Assembly (NCBI GenBank): GCA_015228935.1
Contig: JADGCO010000024.1
Coordinates: 1-49,341, forward strand
Source of the DNA: Magnetococcales bacterium
GTDB lineage: Bacteria; Pseudomonadota; Magnetococcia; Magnetococcales; DC0425bin3
Direction of reading: 5' to 3'
DNA: 49,341 nt
Shown: in pieces, positions 16,455 through 29,449 of the stretch
Layout of the letters: the number at the start of each line of letters is the position of its first letter
How positions within the stretch are numbered: position 1 is the first letter of the stretch
Notes under the pieces: model-generated
The model's database searches: none
What the model was told of the DNA's origin: nothing
What the model saw: only the letters and a program-made list of their open reading frames with translations
Made by a program: the position numbers and the translations under genes

Positions 16455-17812
16455 TCCGTATCACGGCGGCTGGGAGCGATGCCCAACTTGTCAGCTACCG
16501 CACGGGGAATGTCGGCCCGGGCCTCGGCAAGAATTCTGGCCAATCGCTGTTGTTGAGAAAAACTGGGTTTTGGCAAGGCAAGGGCGGTGCGCAGGGCACC
16601 CGGCACATGCCGGGTACGTTCGAAGGTACCGATCAACACGTCGCTGATCTGCTGGAGATAGTTGGGATCCGGGGGTGGGGTCAACTCCAGCAGGGCGTGC
16701 AGCTCCCTGGCGGCATGATCGTAATAATCGCGGGACATATAGGCCAGGGCCTTGATGAGGAAAATTTCCAAATCCCGAAAACCGTCTTGTTGCAGGCGCT
16801 CCAACAAGGTGATGGTCTGTCCCGGCATTTCGCGATGAAAATAGACAAAGGCATGGGCCTTGATGCGATCCGGTTGTGTAAAAACCACCTGTTTTTCAGT
16901 CGCCAGGCCGGCCACAATGGCCATCATGCGTTCAACACGCACATCCCAACTGTTGACCGCTGCGACCCGTTTGGCCTGCCGGGAAATTTCCTGCCAGCGA
17001 TCCGGATGGCGTTTCATTTCCCGACAGAAACGCAGGAGTTCACCGGTATCATGATAAATCAGGATATTCTGGCCCGGGGTAAAAAACTCTTCCAGGGAGA
17101 TGGCGGGATTGGCCAGGACCACAGCCCCACAGGCCGATCCTTCGAAATTGCGTGGGTTGAGAACCTGGGTATCGTTGTCGTTGAAAACAAGTTTGGCGCG
17201 GGAATAGAGACGAGCCACTTCTTCATTCCAGATTCCCTCTGTAAAGAGCGTCTGGAAGCCTGCTTCCCGCAAGGCATTCAAATGTTTGACCCTGAGGGGA
17301 CGTGTCTCTGGATTCATGTCCCCCACGAAAGCAATATCAATGTCGCGTGGCGTACCAAAGTCACGATAGTGGTCGGCATCGAAGCCATGGGGCAACCAAT
17401 GGATCCCTGCATGTCCCGTCTTGAGAAAGCTTTTCAAATATTGTTGAAAGGAGACAAAAACGACATTGAAGAGCTTGGCATACTCGATCTGCCAGTGGAG
17501 ATTGAAATGGGGATCAAGGGCGTAGTACCAGCACGGCAGCGGGGATTCCTCCAGCCCTTCGGGAAAAAATCTGACGCCGGACTCGATGACGCATACCACC
17601 TCGGGCACAAAGGGACTTTCCAGGGATGCCAGATTGGCGAGGATTTCCTGGATGGATGTGGTCTCTTCGCAGCCAAAACTGGTTTCGGTGGCGACATGTC
17701 CCGGCCCCACGGAAAAGACAGCAACCCGCTTCCGCAGGGCCTTGTCCAGGGAGCTGGCTGTGGTGCCCCGGTGATATCCGTACAACAGGAGAATTTTTTC
17801 CGGGAATTTCAT
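16451..17812 (-). CDS. CgeB-like glycosyltransferase
   Basis: This 453-aa protein has a GT-B-type layout. An N-terminal Rossmann-like start (KILLLYGYHRG) precedes a C-terminal segment typical of the CgeB/Glyco_trans_1_2 group: IAFVGDMN, LYSRAKLVFNDND, NPRNFEGSACGAVVLAN, EEFF, and a final NSWDVRVERM helix. These enzymes transfer sugars from nucleotide donors, often to flagellin or surface glycans. About 110 further residues after the domain look helical. It lies directly before, and overlaps by three to four bases, the aas-like gene. The acceptor is unknown. Confidence 0.78.
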   Translation of the reverse strand: MKFPEKILLLYGYHRGTTASSLDKALRKRVAVFSVGPGHVATETSFGCEETTSIQEILANLASLESPFVPEVVCVIESGVRFFPEGLEESPLPCWYYALDPHFNLHWQIEYAKLFNVVFVSFQQYLKSFLKTGHAGIHWLPHGFDADHYRDFGTPRDIDIAFVGDMNPETRPLRVKHLNALREAGFQTLFTEGIWNEEVARLYSRAKLVFNDNDTQVLNPRNFEGSACGAVVLANPAISLEEFFTPGQNILIYHDTGELLRFCREMKRHPDRWQEISRQAKRVAAVNSWDVRVERMMAIVAGLATEKQVVFTQPDRIKAHAFVYFHREMPGQTITLLERLQQDGFRDLEIFLIKALAYMSRDYYDHAARELHALLELTPPPDPNYLQQISDVLIGTFERTRHVPGALRTALALPKPSFSQQQRLARILAEARADIPRAVADKLGIAPSRRDTD

Positions 17813-17837
17813 GTCATGTCCCGGGTACGTTGTCTAC

Positions 17838-18320
17838 TCACAGGGCGGAACGATCCTCATCGGCCATGTCGAGGGAGTTGAGGGTCCTCTCCAGGGAGTT
17901 GAAGTGGGATTGTTCTTCGACAGCCAGATCCAGGCAATATTTGCGCAGGGTGGGATCGGTGACAGTTTCGGCCATGTCGCGCAGATTGTCGCGGGCGTCA
18001 GCCTCCATGTTCATGGCCATTTCCAGGATGGTGCGGGGATCGGCTTTGGCCAACGCCTGGTTTTCCTTGGCACCCAGGGAACCGTCCGGGTCTTTTTCCA
18101 ACTCTTTCAGGTAAGCCTCGGCATCGAACTTCTGGCCCAGGGGGGTTCCCCGGGTCTTGGCGATCAGATTGCGGGCATGGTCATCTTCCTGGTTGGCCAA
18201 CTCCAAGAGGAGCATGCGCGACACATCATTGGTAGTCACTTCAGCGGCCTGGGCATAATAGGCTGAAGCCTTGATTTCGTTCAGTATTGCTGTCTTGAAC
18301 AGCCTGACGGCCTTTTCCAT
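17838..18320 (-). CDS. Ferritin-like di-iron protein
   Basis: This 160-aa four-helix-bundle protein carries two ExxH motifs, EDDH (45-48) and EQSH near the C-terminus, plus helix Glu residues in LNEIKASAYYAQAAE and NMEADARDN. This is the metal-ligand pattern of rubrerythrin/ferritin-like proteins, used for iron oxidation or peroxide removal. No rubredoxin domain is present. The start is ATG 18320, with AGGAA eight bases upstream. It lies 25 bases before the glycosyltransferase gene in the same direction, so co-transcription is possible. The exact subfamily is not certain. Confidence 0.8.
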   Translation of the reverse strand: MEKAVRLFKTAILNEIKASAYYAQAAEVTTNDVSRMLLLELANQEDDHARNLIAKTRGTPLGQKFDAEAYLKELEKDPDGSLGAKENQALAKADPRTILEMAMNMEADARDNLRDMAETVTDPTLRKYCLDLAVEEQSHFNSLERTLNSLDMADEDRSAL

Positions 18321-18510
18321 GATCTGGTTCCTTTTCAATGTCTTATCGCGACACGGTTGCAGACTACCCACTCAACCAAAATCCGGGTGCCAGGGCCATT
18401 AAGCCATATTTCAGTCTGAATTTCAACCATCACCCGCTGATGGTACTTTGCACAAGGCTCCGGCAAGGGTAGGATGCTGGAATCAGCAACCTGTACACTA
18501 GTCGGCTGCC

Positions 18511-21500
18511 ATGGAATCACTCCTTGTCGTTGAAGATTCGAAAAGTTTCGGAGAATTGCTCTGCAAACGGATGCAGGGTGCCATGGATCTGAACGTGGTT
18601 TGGGCGCGTTCCCTGGCCGAGGCCAGGGAGGCTGTGGCCCAGGCCCAGACCAGACGGCCCTTTGCCATGGGAGTTCTGGATCTCTATCTGCCGGATGCCC
18701 TGAATGGAGAAATTGTCCCCTTTACCTTGAAACAAGGCATCCCGGGCGTGGTCCTGACTTGTGAGTATCACGAAGAGTTGCGGAATCGCATTCTTGCCCA
18801 GGGAATTCTGGATTATTTCATCAAGGACAACATTCACGTCATCAACTCCGTGGTGCATTTCGTCAAGCGGTTTTTCCGCAATCATCAGACCCGGGTTCTG
18901 GTGGTGGACGATTCGCGCAGTGCCCGCAGGGTTTTGGCCGATCTGCTGCAACGCCATGGTTTTACCACGTTGGAGGCTGCCGATGGCAACGACGCCCTGC
19001 AACAACTTGCCACCACGCCCATTCAAATCGTGCTTGCCGACTATCAGATGCCCGGCATGGACGGCTTTCAACTGACTCGCAAGATTCGCAACCAGTATTC
19101 CCCCGAAGAGATGGCGGTGATCGGACTCTCCGCACATGGTGACGGGGATCTGGCCAGCCGGTTCATCAAGGCGGGAGCCAATGATTTTCTGGCCAAACCG
19201 TTTCGCAATGAAGAGTTGTTGTGTCGGGTCTTCCAGACCAATGACATCATCGAGCGGCACCGGGAACTGGGCAAACTCGTCAAGCACCAGGAAAGCCTGG
19301 TCAAACGCCATCAGTCTGTCCTGGAAAATGCCCTGGATGCCATCATCATGACCGACCGCCACGGTCGCATCACCGATTTCAATCCTGCTGCCGAGACGTT
19401 GTTCGGATATGACAGGGATACGGTCGTGGGACAGTTCGCCCACGAATTCATTGTTCCGCCCCACCTGCGGGAACGACACCGCGACGCCATTGTCCGCCGG
19501 GCAACTCCGGAAAAGATTGCTGCCCCACTCAAGCGTCGTCTGGAACTGCCGGGATTGCGGGCCAATGGCGACATCATCGACCTGGAAATTGCCCTGACCA
19601 CCATCCGCCACGATGATGATTTTCAGTTCACGGCCTTTCTCCAGGACATTACCCAACGGCGGCAACTGCTGAAATCCCTCGAAGAAACCCTGGGCGTGGC
19701 CGAATCCGCCAGCCGGGCCAAGAGCGAATTCATCGCCAACACCAGTCATGAAATCCGCACTCCCATGAACGCCATCATCGGGTTTACGGAGCTGGCCCTG
19801 AAGACCGATCTTTCTCCCCGACTGACCGATTATCTCAGCAAGGTGCAAAGGGCCTCCCATACCCTGATGGGACTCATCGATGACATTCTCGATTTTTCCA
19901 AGATGGAGGCCGGCAAACTGGAATTGGATCCGGTCGCCTTCGACCTTCAGGACATGATCGACCGTCTGGCGGAATTGTTCAGCATGCAAACGTCCGAAAA
20001 GGGGATCGAGCTGGTTTTTTACATGCCCATGGCCACCCATCGTGCCACTTTCGGTGACGCGCAGCGCCTGGAACAGATTCTCATCAATCTGATCCGCAAT
20101 GCGATCAAATTTACCGAAGGGGGCACCATTGCCGTGCGCATGAACCTGCGCGACCTGGAAGGGGAAGGTGTCGAACTGACCTGTCAGGTGCAGGATACCG
20201 GTATCGGCATCGATCAGGATCGCCTGCCGCATCTGTTTTTGCCCTTTGTGCAGGCCGATGGTTCCACGACCCGCAAATATGGGGGGACCGGTCTTGGTCT
20301 GACCATTTGCAAACGACTGGTCGAACTGATGCATGGCCATATTCATGCGGAAAGCACACCGGGTGTGGGCAGTATTTTTTCTTTTACGATACCCCTGGAG
20401 TGGCGTCCGCCTCTGCACCCGGAAGCACCGACCATGGCGCAACGTTTTCGGGGCATGCGCATTCTGGCCGTGGACGACAATGGGGCCACCCGGGAAATGT
20501 TGCGGGGCATTCTGGACTCCTTTGGTCTGGAACCGGTCACCGTGGATTCGGGCGAGGCGGCCATGACGGAATTCATCACCGCCCAGGCCGCCGGCCAGCC
20601 ATTTCCCCTGATCCTCATGGATTGGCGTCTGACGGGCGAAAACGGTATCGAAATCGCCAGAAAAATATGGGAAACCCAGGCCAGGATGACCCCACCCACC
20701 GCCAGGGTCAAAGTGATCATGCTGACGGCTTTCGGCGACGACGACACCGAGCAGGAGGCCTTTGCCTCCGGCATCGATGCCTTCATCCACAAACCGGTCA
20801 CCCGCTCCCAGATCATGGAAGCGATTCAGAGGGTGTTCGGCGAACAGACCCCCAAACGCAACCGGTTTGCCAAGGTGCTGGCCGAAGAAGCTGAAACCTC
20901 GAAAAAAATCGGTGGTGCCAGAATCCTGCTGGCTGAAGACAATGCCGTCAATCAACAGGTGGCCAGGGAAATTCTGGAACGGGTCGGATTGTTCGTGGAG
21001 ATTGCCAACAACGGGCAAGAGGTTTTGGACCTTTTGGAAAAAAATACCTACGAAGCGGTACTCCTGGACATCCAGATGCCGATCATGGATGGTCTGGAAA
21101 CGGTGCGCAGAATGCGGGCCGATCCCCGCTTCCGCGACTTGCCGGTGATTGCCATGACAGCCCATGCCATGGCCGATGACAAACGGAGGTGTCTGGAAGC
21201 CGGCATGACCGAACATGTGGCCAAACCGATTCGTCCAGAACGTTTGTACGGTTTGCTGGGCCGCCTGATCGGACCTGTTGGCGCTCTGCAACCGATCTCT
21301 CCTGTTGCCGATCACGAGGTTGACATTCCAGAACTGCCGGGTCTGGACAGCGTCGATGGACTGCGTCGCCTTGGAGGCAACCGCACCTTGTATCGTCGTT
21401 TGCTGATCCGTTTTCGGGAGGATCACCTGCACCTGTTGGAAAAAATGTCCACTGCCCTGCAAGAAAACAACTTGGACGAGGCTGCCCGGTTGGCCCATGC

Positions 21501-21947
21501 CACCAAGGGGGTGGCCGGGAACATCGGGGCCAAACCTCTTGAACGAGCCGCTCTGGAACTCGAAACTGCCCTGCGGAAAAATCAGGATCCACAAGTCGCC
21601 GGTACGGCCTTTGCCGCGCACCTGACCTCCCTGCTGCAAGCCCTGAATACAATTACCGAAACAGGTGATGACGATCCGGAGGATGCGGCTTTTTCGGACA
21701 AAATCAACGCTATCGACCGCAACCGCCTGGTGCCGTTGCTGCAAACACTGGCGCAACGCCTTGCCGATTACAATTTTGAGGCCCAGGATCTTGTCGATGC
21801 CCTGCGCCCGGATTTTACGGATACCCCCCTGAGTGGCCTGTTTGGCAAGATGGCGACCCAATTGGGGCGGTATGAATTTGAGAAAGCCTTGGCAACACTC
21901 GAAAACCTGGCCGTCAGGCTGGCTATTCCCCTGGGAGAATGCGTCTC

Positions 21948-21951
<4 letters not shown>
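18511..21951 (+). CDS. Hybrid histidine kinase: REC-REC-PAS-HisKA-HATPase-REC-REC-HPt
   Basis: This 1146-aa cytoplasmic phosphorelay protein has receivers at about 1-120 (Asp57) and 127-245 (Asp177), a PAS domain (about 268-385), HisKA with His413 in [11 protein letters not shown], and a HATPase with [13 protein letters not shown]. Two more receivers follow, at about 648-775 (Asp704) and 804-925 (Asp853), then an HPt domain with His996 in [13 protein letters not shown]. No membrane segment is seen, so input probably comes through the N-terminal receivers or PAS. Its stop overlaps the next kinase's start (ATGA), so the pair is translationally coupled and likely forms one relay. No clear ribosome-binding site precedes the ATG. 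Confidence 0.92.
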
Positions 21952-24353
<2,402 letters not shown>

Positions 24354-24603
24354 TACGGACTCTGCCGCCATCACGCCTTTTTTTGTCATGGGACTGATTC
24401 TTTTCCAGACCCTTTTTTTCTCCCTGTTTCGGCCAGAATCTGCCATGATGACACGTTGAATGATCGGGACTGGAAAGGGAGTGGGGATTCTGTTATAAAC
24501 TGGACTTTGAGTTACTAAACCATTTTTGGGATAGCCCGGTCCTTGCAGTCGGTGGCTTGAGTGAAGACCGCCGGTATCCCATGGTCAGGAGGGAGATCAC
24601 ATC

Positions 24604-25056
24604 ATGTTGGTTCGTGAAGTCATGATAAAATCCGTGCGCACCGTCAAGGCGGGCGACTCGGTCCGTGCCGTGGCAGCGATCATCTGTACGAACAAGATCA
24701 GCGGCTTGCCCGTTGTGGACGAGCAGATGAAACTCATTGGTCTGATTTCGGAAAAGGACATTCTCAACACCCTGCTGCCGAGCTACCACGACTTTCTGGA
24801 AGATCCCATCGGTGCCCGGGATTTTGTGGGCATGGAAAAAAGCTACTCTGCCGTTTTGCAACGCGAAGTTTCCAGTCTCATGACCAAAAAATTGTTCACC
24901 ATTTCTCCCGATGATCCGGTGATGAAAGCCGCATCACAGATGGCCCTGCACAATTTCCGCCGCATGCCGGTGGTCGAAAAGGATGGGACCCTGGCGGGTA
25001 TTGTCAGCCTGGGTGACATTCACAAAGCCATCTTCAAACGGGAACTCGGCATCTGA
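24604..25056 (+). CDS. CBS-domain pair protein
   Basis: This 150-aa protein consists of two CBS motifs. The first covers about 5-60 (VREVMIKSVRTVKAGDSV through ISGLPVVDEQ and GLISEKDIL). The second covers about 90-147 (VSSLMTKKLFTISPDDPV through RRMPVVEKDGTLAGIVS). Such stand-alone pairs bind adenine nucleotides and regulate partner proteins. AGGAGG lies upstream of the ATG. The preceding 24354-24603 stretch contains no gene; it holds two short T-runs without a convincing hairpin. Confidence 0.88.
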   Translation: MLVREVMIKSVRTVKAGDSVRAVAAIICTNKISGLPVVDEQMKLIGLISEKDILNTLLPSYHDFLEDPIGARDFVGMEKSYSAVLQREVSSLMTKKLFTISPDDPVMKAASQMALHNFRRMPVVEKDGTLAGIVSLGDIHKAIFKRELGI

Positions 25057-25079
25057 GCCACCCGATGCGGAAATGACCT

Positions 25080-25571
25080 GTGGGCCTGGAAATCGAACGC
25101 AAATTTTTGGTCAGGGGAGACGCTTGGCGGTCTTTGGGAAAGGGCACCCTGTATCGTCAGGGTTTTCTTTCCACGGACCGGGAGCGGGTGGTCCGGGTGC
25201 GTCTGGCCGGGGATGTGGCCACCCTGACCATCAAAGGCCCCAATCAGGGTTTGGTCAGGCCGGAGTTTGAATATGTCATTCCCCTGGAAGATGCCCGGTT
25301 CATGCTGGATGCCTTGTGCATCCGGCCATTGATCGAAAAAATCCGCCATGGTGTTCCGGCAGGCGACCTGCTATGGGAAGTCGATGAGTTTCTGGGGGAT
25401 AATCTGGGTCTGATCCTGGCGGAAGTGGAGTTGACCACCGCCGACCAGGTGATTGACCTTCCTGCGTGGATTGGCCAGGAAGTATCCGGCGATCCGCGTT
25501 ACTTCAATTCCAATTTAATCCTGAATCCCTATTGCCGTTGGCAATCGGGATCCGCGACAGCGAGGGGGTAG
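25080..25571 (+). CDS. CYTH-domain phosphatase (inorganic triphosphatase-like)
   Basis: This 163-aa protein has the CYTH signature EIERKFLV at its N-terminus, followed by RVRLAGDVATLTIKG, FEYVIPLEDA and a late LILAEVEL strand, which together build the triphosphate tunnel. Short bacterial CYTH proteins mostly hydrolyse inorganic tripolyphosphate; some act as class IV adenylate cyclases or thiamine triphosphatases. The start is GTG at 25080, the only in-frame option before the signature, with GGAA nine bases upstream. The stop is four bases before apaH, so the two phosphate-metabolism genes form an operon, possibly with the CBS gene. Confidence 0.87.
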   Translation: MGLEIERKFLVRGDAWRSLGKGTLYRQGFLSTDRERVVRVRLAGDVATLTIKGPNQGLVRPEFEYVIPLEDARFMLDALCIRPLIEKIRHGVPAGDLLWEVDEFLGDNLGLILAEVELTTADQVIDLPAWIGQEVSGDPRYFNSNLILNPYCRWQSGSATARG

Positions 25572-25575
25572 GATC

Positions 25576-26433
25576 ATGGCGGTCTATGCAATCGGCGATG
25601 TCCACGGTTGCATCGAGGAACTGGAAACCCTCCTGAAGCTGATCCGGTTTGACTGGCAACAGGATCGGCTTTGGTTTGTGGGAGATTTGATCAATCGCGG
25701 TCCCGGTTCCCTGGAGGTGTTGCGCTTGGTCCGCAGTCTGGGCAAACAGGCCACGACCGTCATGGGCAACCATGAATTCCGGGCAATCCTGGGCCTGTGC
25801 CGGGGGGGATCCCCCTACTTTCGGGAACATATGACCTATCTGGTGGAATCGCCCGAAGCCGACCAGATTTTGGCTTGGTTGATCCAGCTCCCCCTCATGC
25901 ATTGGGACGCAGAGCTGGGTTGTGCCATGGTCCATGCCGGTCTCTCCCCCCGTTGGACCCTGGAGGCCGGGTTGCGCCGCGCCGAAGAAGTGGCCACCAT
26001 CCTGACCGACATTCCCTCCCGCCTGGAATTTTTTCACCACAATGAAAATCGATCCTTCCCCACCATGGAAACCGACGCCATGCCGGCCATGGATCGCTAC
26101 TGGCTGGAGCTGACCGTCCTTACCCGCTTGCGGCGCTGCACGGCGCAGGGACGTTTTCTCTGGCCAGGCACTGATATGGGGCGCGGCGACAATCCTTTCT
26201 TGACACCCAACGCCGATTCTCCATTTCAGGCCTGGTATGATGTCCGGCGATGGCAACCCCACGAAAAGGTGATCTATGGTCATTGGGCCTCCGCCGGTCT
26301 GACCATCCGCCCGCACTCCTTTGGTCTGGATTCCGGCTGTGTCTACGGTCGCGGCCTGACCGCCATGCGTCTGGATGATCCCAAACATCCGATTCTGCAA
26401 GTGGCCAGCAAGGCTTATGTCAATCCGGATTGA
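25576..26433 (+). CDS. apaH: Symmetrical bis(5'-nucleosyl)-tetraphosphatase
   Basis: ApaH cleaves Ap4A to two ADP and limits alarmone-like dinucleotides and Np4 RNA caps. The 285-aa protein has the calcineurin-like motifs in order: YAIGDVHGC, FVGDLINRGPGS, MGNHEFR, MVHAGLSP and YGHWA near the C-terminus, with metal ligands in place. Length is close to E. coli ApaH (280 aa). TAGGATC and a G-run precede the ATG. It follows the CYTH gene after four bases and converges on the CHASE kinase; 26434-26568 contains no gene. Confidence 0.92.
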   Translation: MAVYAIGDVHGCIEELETLLKLIRFDWQQDRLWFVGDLINRGPGSLEVLRLVRSLGKQATTVMGNHEFRAILGLCRGGSPYFREHMTYLVESPEADQILAWLIQLPLMHWDAELGCAMVHAGLSPRWTLEAGLRRAEEVATILTDIPSRLEFFHHNENRSFPTMETDAMPAMDRYWLELTVLTRLRRCTAQGRFLWPGTDMGRGDNPFLTPNADSPFQAWYDVRRWQPHEKVIYGHWASAGLTIRPHSFGLDSGCVYGRGLTAMRLDDPKHPILQVASKAYVNPD

Positions 26434-26568
26434 TGTCAGAAAATGCCCTATATTTCAAGTATGGAACGTTTTTTAGAAAAGCGCTGTGAAAAAAGAGGTG
26501 AGGCCAAAATGCTGATGCTTCAATTGCAACGTCGCTTTGGATCAGTGCCTGACTGGGCCTCGGCCTCA

Positions 26569-29016
26569 TCATTTTTTTTGTTCCAAAATTTCCAGGGGGA
26601 TCTGGATATGGAAAGCAGTCCCCTTGCCCGGTTCACTGGTACACTGAATGGATCCCTGCAAAGTCTGCGTCACAAGATTGTAGACGATATGCATGCCCAA
26701 CCCGCTGCCGCCTTGGCCACGTTTGGTGGTAAAGAACGGATCGAATATTTTTTTCCGGGTAGCTTCATCCATTCCCTTGCCCGTATCGGCATAGGTCAAC
26801 GACACATTTTTTTCCTGCACTTCAATGGTGATGGTGATGAAACCGTCATCCTGGGTTTCGAAGCCGTGGAGCAGCGAATTGTGAATCAGGTTGGTCAGGA
26901 CTTGTGACAGGGCACCTGGATAGCTGTTGATTTCCAAATCTGCCGGACAGTGAACGGTGACGGCATGCCGGGTCTTCTTGAGCCTGGGGGCAAGACTCAG
27001 CAAGACATCCTGAATATATTTGGCAACATTGAATTTTCTTTTATCCTGACTGGTCTGATCCACAGCGACCATTTTGAAACTTTGCACCAGATCCCCGGCT
27101 TTCTGGAGATTCAGGATGATGATCTTCAACCCTTCTTCCAAGTCGGAGAGAAACTGTCCAAGCTGGGAACGTTTGATTTGATTGCTTTGGAAAGCTTGCG
27201 CCATGGCACGGGTTGCTTCGCTCAGAAAGGTCACGGTGGTGAAACTGGAACCGACAGGGGTCTTGATTTCGTGGGCAACGCCCGCCACCAATCCCCCCAG
27301 GGCGGCCATTTTTTCGGACTGGATCATTCTTTCCTGGGTCCTTTTCAAGGCCACCAGGGAACTGCGCAACTCTTCCGTGCGCTCCGTGACCCGTTTTTCC
27401 AGGTCTTCATTCAAGGATTGAATGGCATCTTTCGATTCCTGACGTTTGATGAGGGCAGCCAGGGCATTGCCAATACTGGTCAAAAGATTTTCCTCTTCGG
27501 CATGACGTTCGTGACCATCGTCGAGGTACAAGGTCAATACGCCGAGAAACTGTTCTCCGGATACCAGAGGCACAATATAATGGCCGTGCGGTTGCATGCC
27601 ATCGTAGGTAATGTCATGCCTTGCATCCACATGGGCGGCAAAATGAATCCTGTCGGGACTCTGCGCGGCCTTGCCGCACAGACAATGGCCAAAAGGAATC
27701 CGGTTACAGAGATCCGCAAGTTCGGCACCAAGCCCGCGCTGGGCAGCCAGACGCAGGAAATTCCCTCCCTCTTCCACCAGAAAAATTCCCCCCTTCGATT
27801 GGTTGAACAGCCAGGGAATTGTCAAAAATTCCTCCAAAGCCAGGTCCAACTGCTCCTCCAGAGGAATATCTTGATAGGTAATCAGGTAAATATTGTTGAT
27901 GGCGTTTTGATAGATCAAATAACGTTCTTTTTGCAGGGAAGACAATTTTTTCCTTCTCAAATTATATGTTGCAATCATTGTTGAAAACAATCCAAATGCA
28001 AACAGAATCCAGGCAAGGGTCATTTCCTTTTCAGAGTCACCGCGCATGGTTTTTGAGTCCATGGCTGCCGTAAAGGACCACTGCCGATCTGGTATATATA
28101 AATATTTTTTTGATGTTATCGATATTCTATTATGTTGTCTCAACTCGGAAAAAGAGGAAATTTTTTCGAAACCAAACATGCGGGACTTATGGAAATGCAA
28201 TAACTGCCTGCCTGCAGGGGCCGATTCATCCGATAGTTCAAAATGGATGCCGCGGGGAACCAGGGTTGCAATGAGGTGATCAATCCACTCACCCACATCG
28301 TACAAACAAATGACAAAACCCAGCAAATTTTCCTGCCGTTGCAAAACTGTTCCTATCGGACGGCCGGGGTGATAGACAGGCTTGATGAAAAAAACCTGGG
28401 CTGACTGTGCATGGTTGGGATCCAAATAAAATCCGCCAGTGATCATGGAATTGCCAGTTTCTGAAGCCTCTTTTAATATTGTTGCAATATGTTGGTTCGT
28501 CTCAAGGTCTGCTCCGATAAATTTTTTATGATCATCGAATGGTTCTATATAATGTATCGGAAAATATTTTGGACTCGGCTCTATTGAAATACCTTTACCT
28601 CTATTATCCCACGATGTCATTTTGAATTCAGAATATTGTGTCCGTGCCTGGATTTCAAATTCGTTTCGTTCACGGTCATGCACATAGGGAACCCAGGCCA
28701 TGAAGTGGAGACCATCCTTCAACCCGGTCAGGTGATGACTGAACCGCTTGAATCTATCCCGATCCAAGGGTATTGCCAGGGATGCAACATTCCCAATATT
28801 ATCCAATAAATTAAATGCTTCGACGCTGGCACCATGGGCAATCGAGTTGAATATTTCAGTGGATGCCCAATGAAAATTTTTTTTACTATTCGTATCAATA
28901 TAATGATATGCCAATATCGGGGCACCACAGGAAATCATGAATCCAAAAATAAACACGATCCACGGCGTGATTATTTTTGATGATACATTAATAAAATTAT
29001 TTTTTTTGTTTTCCAT
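26569..29016 (-). CDS. CHASE-GAF sensor histidine kinase
   Basis: This 815-aa inner-membrane kinase has a first membrane helix (about 15-37), a periplasmic CHASE domain (about 75-300, with HFMAWVPYV and YFPIHYIEP) and a second helix (about 334-351). A GAF domain follows (about 385-525, with GGIFLVEE and FGHCLCGKA), then a coiled coil (530-570), HisKA with His582 in GVAHEIKTPVG, and a HATPase ending GGSGLGMHIVYNLV. CHASE domains sense small extracellular ligands. No receiver is attached and no response regulator lies adjacent, so it is an orphan. A run of AT-rich codons at the N-terminus differs from its neighbours. The ATG at 29016 has no evident ribosome-binding site. Confidence 0.9.
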   Translation of the reverse strand: MENKKNNFINVSSKIITPWIVFIFGFMISCGAPILAYHYIDTNSKKNFHWASTEIFNSIAHGASVEAFNLLDNIGNVASLAIPLDRDRFKRFSHHLTGLKDGLHFMAWVPYVHDRERNEFEIQARTQYSEFKMTSWDNRGKGISIEPSPKYFPIHYIEPFDDHKKFIGADLETNQHIATILKEASETGNSMITGGFYLDPNHAQSAQVFFIKPVYHPGRPIGTVLQRQENLLGFVICLYDVGEWIDHLIATLVPRGIHFELSDESAPAGRQLLHFHKSRMFGFEKISSFSELRQHNRISITSKKYLYIPDRQWSFTAAMDSKTMRGDSEKEMTLAWILFAFGLFSTMIATYNLRRKKLSSLQKERYLIYQNAINNIYLITYQDIPLEEQLDLALEEFLTIPWLFNQSKGGIFLVEEGGNFLRLAAQRGLGAELADLCNRIPFGHCLCGKAAQSPDRIHFAAHVDARHDITYDGMQPHGHYIVPLVSGEQFLGVLTLYLDDGHERHAEEENLLTSIGNALAALIKRQESKDAIQSLNEDLEKRVTERTEELRSSLVALKRTQERMIQSEKMAALGGLVAGVAHEIKTPVGSSFTTVTFLSEATRAMAQAFQSNQIKRSQLGQFLSDLEEGLKIIILNLQKAGDLVQSFKMVAVDQTSQDKRKFNVAKYIQDVLLSLAPRLKKTRHAVTVHCPADLEINSYPGALSQVLTNLIHNSLLHGFETQDDGFITITIEVQEKNVSLTYADTGKGMDEATRKKIFDPFFTTKRGQGGSGLGMHIVYNLVTQTLQGSIQCTSEPGKGTAFHIQIPLEILEQKK

Positions 29017-29449
29017 GTATCGAGCATTTTCGGGAATGCGTTGACCTGCGCAAGTCCATGCTCCCAGAGTGTCGTGAACTTGTCAATCCACCCTGCGCCG
29101 GCTGAATCCCCAGCGAAAACTGATGAAGTCACTTCAAGTCACCTGACCGACCACCTTGGGCAAACCCTGGTAAACAGAAACAGGCCACGAACATCGTTTC
29201 GGCCATGAGCCAACCTCCATGAAGTTCCACACGCGCTGGAACCTGGGACTCATTCTCACATCTGGCTGAAAGGATGATCAAGGCCCAGAAACAGACCGAT
29301 CCTCTTGAAACCGATTCCCTTGGGATTTTACCTGTGTGCGTATTGTGAGACAATTTTTGATTTAAGTGTTTAAAATCAATAAGTTGATGCCGCATTTAGT
29401 CGTTGGGAGACACCACCGAATTTTGTTGACGGGTGGTACACCCGGTTGC
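29017..29449. other. Intergenic stretch without a supported gene
   Basis: No supported gene is seen between the CHASE kinase start and brnT. A 25-codon minus-strand frame (29206-29129) has a good AGGTTG-type site but no recognisable product. Near the right end lie two inverted repeats listed separately. AAGTCACTTCAAGTCAC at about 29126-29142 resembles a short tandem motif after the vapC gene near 43180. Confidence 0.5.
29342..29379. promoter_or_regulatory. Two inverted repeats upstream of brnTA
   Basis: ATTGT-GAG-ACAAT (29342-29354) and TTGATTT-N9-AAATCAA (29357-29379) are adjacent palindromes about 70 bases upstream of the brnT start in an AT-rich stretch. BrnA-type antitoxins are known to repress their own operon, so these are plausible operators. 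Which one, if either, is bound cannot be told from sequence. Confidence 0.45.

Noticed and set aside
18517-21861. 1114-codon minus-strand frame opposite the first hybrid kinase
   Set aside because: The plus strand encodes well-ordered receiver, kinase and HPt domains; the reverse frame has no motif.
26443-26907. 154-codon plus-strand frame after apaH
   Set aside because: It is mostly antisense to the conserved HATPase end of the CHASE kinase and has no recognisable domain.
29129-29206. 25-codon minus-strand frame with a good ribosome-binding site between the CHASE kinase and brnT
   Set aside because: The product is too short and unrecognised; a chance Shine-Dalgarno in intergenic DNA is as likely.
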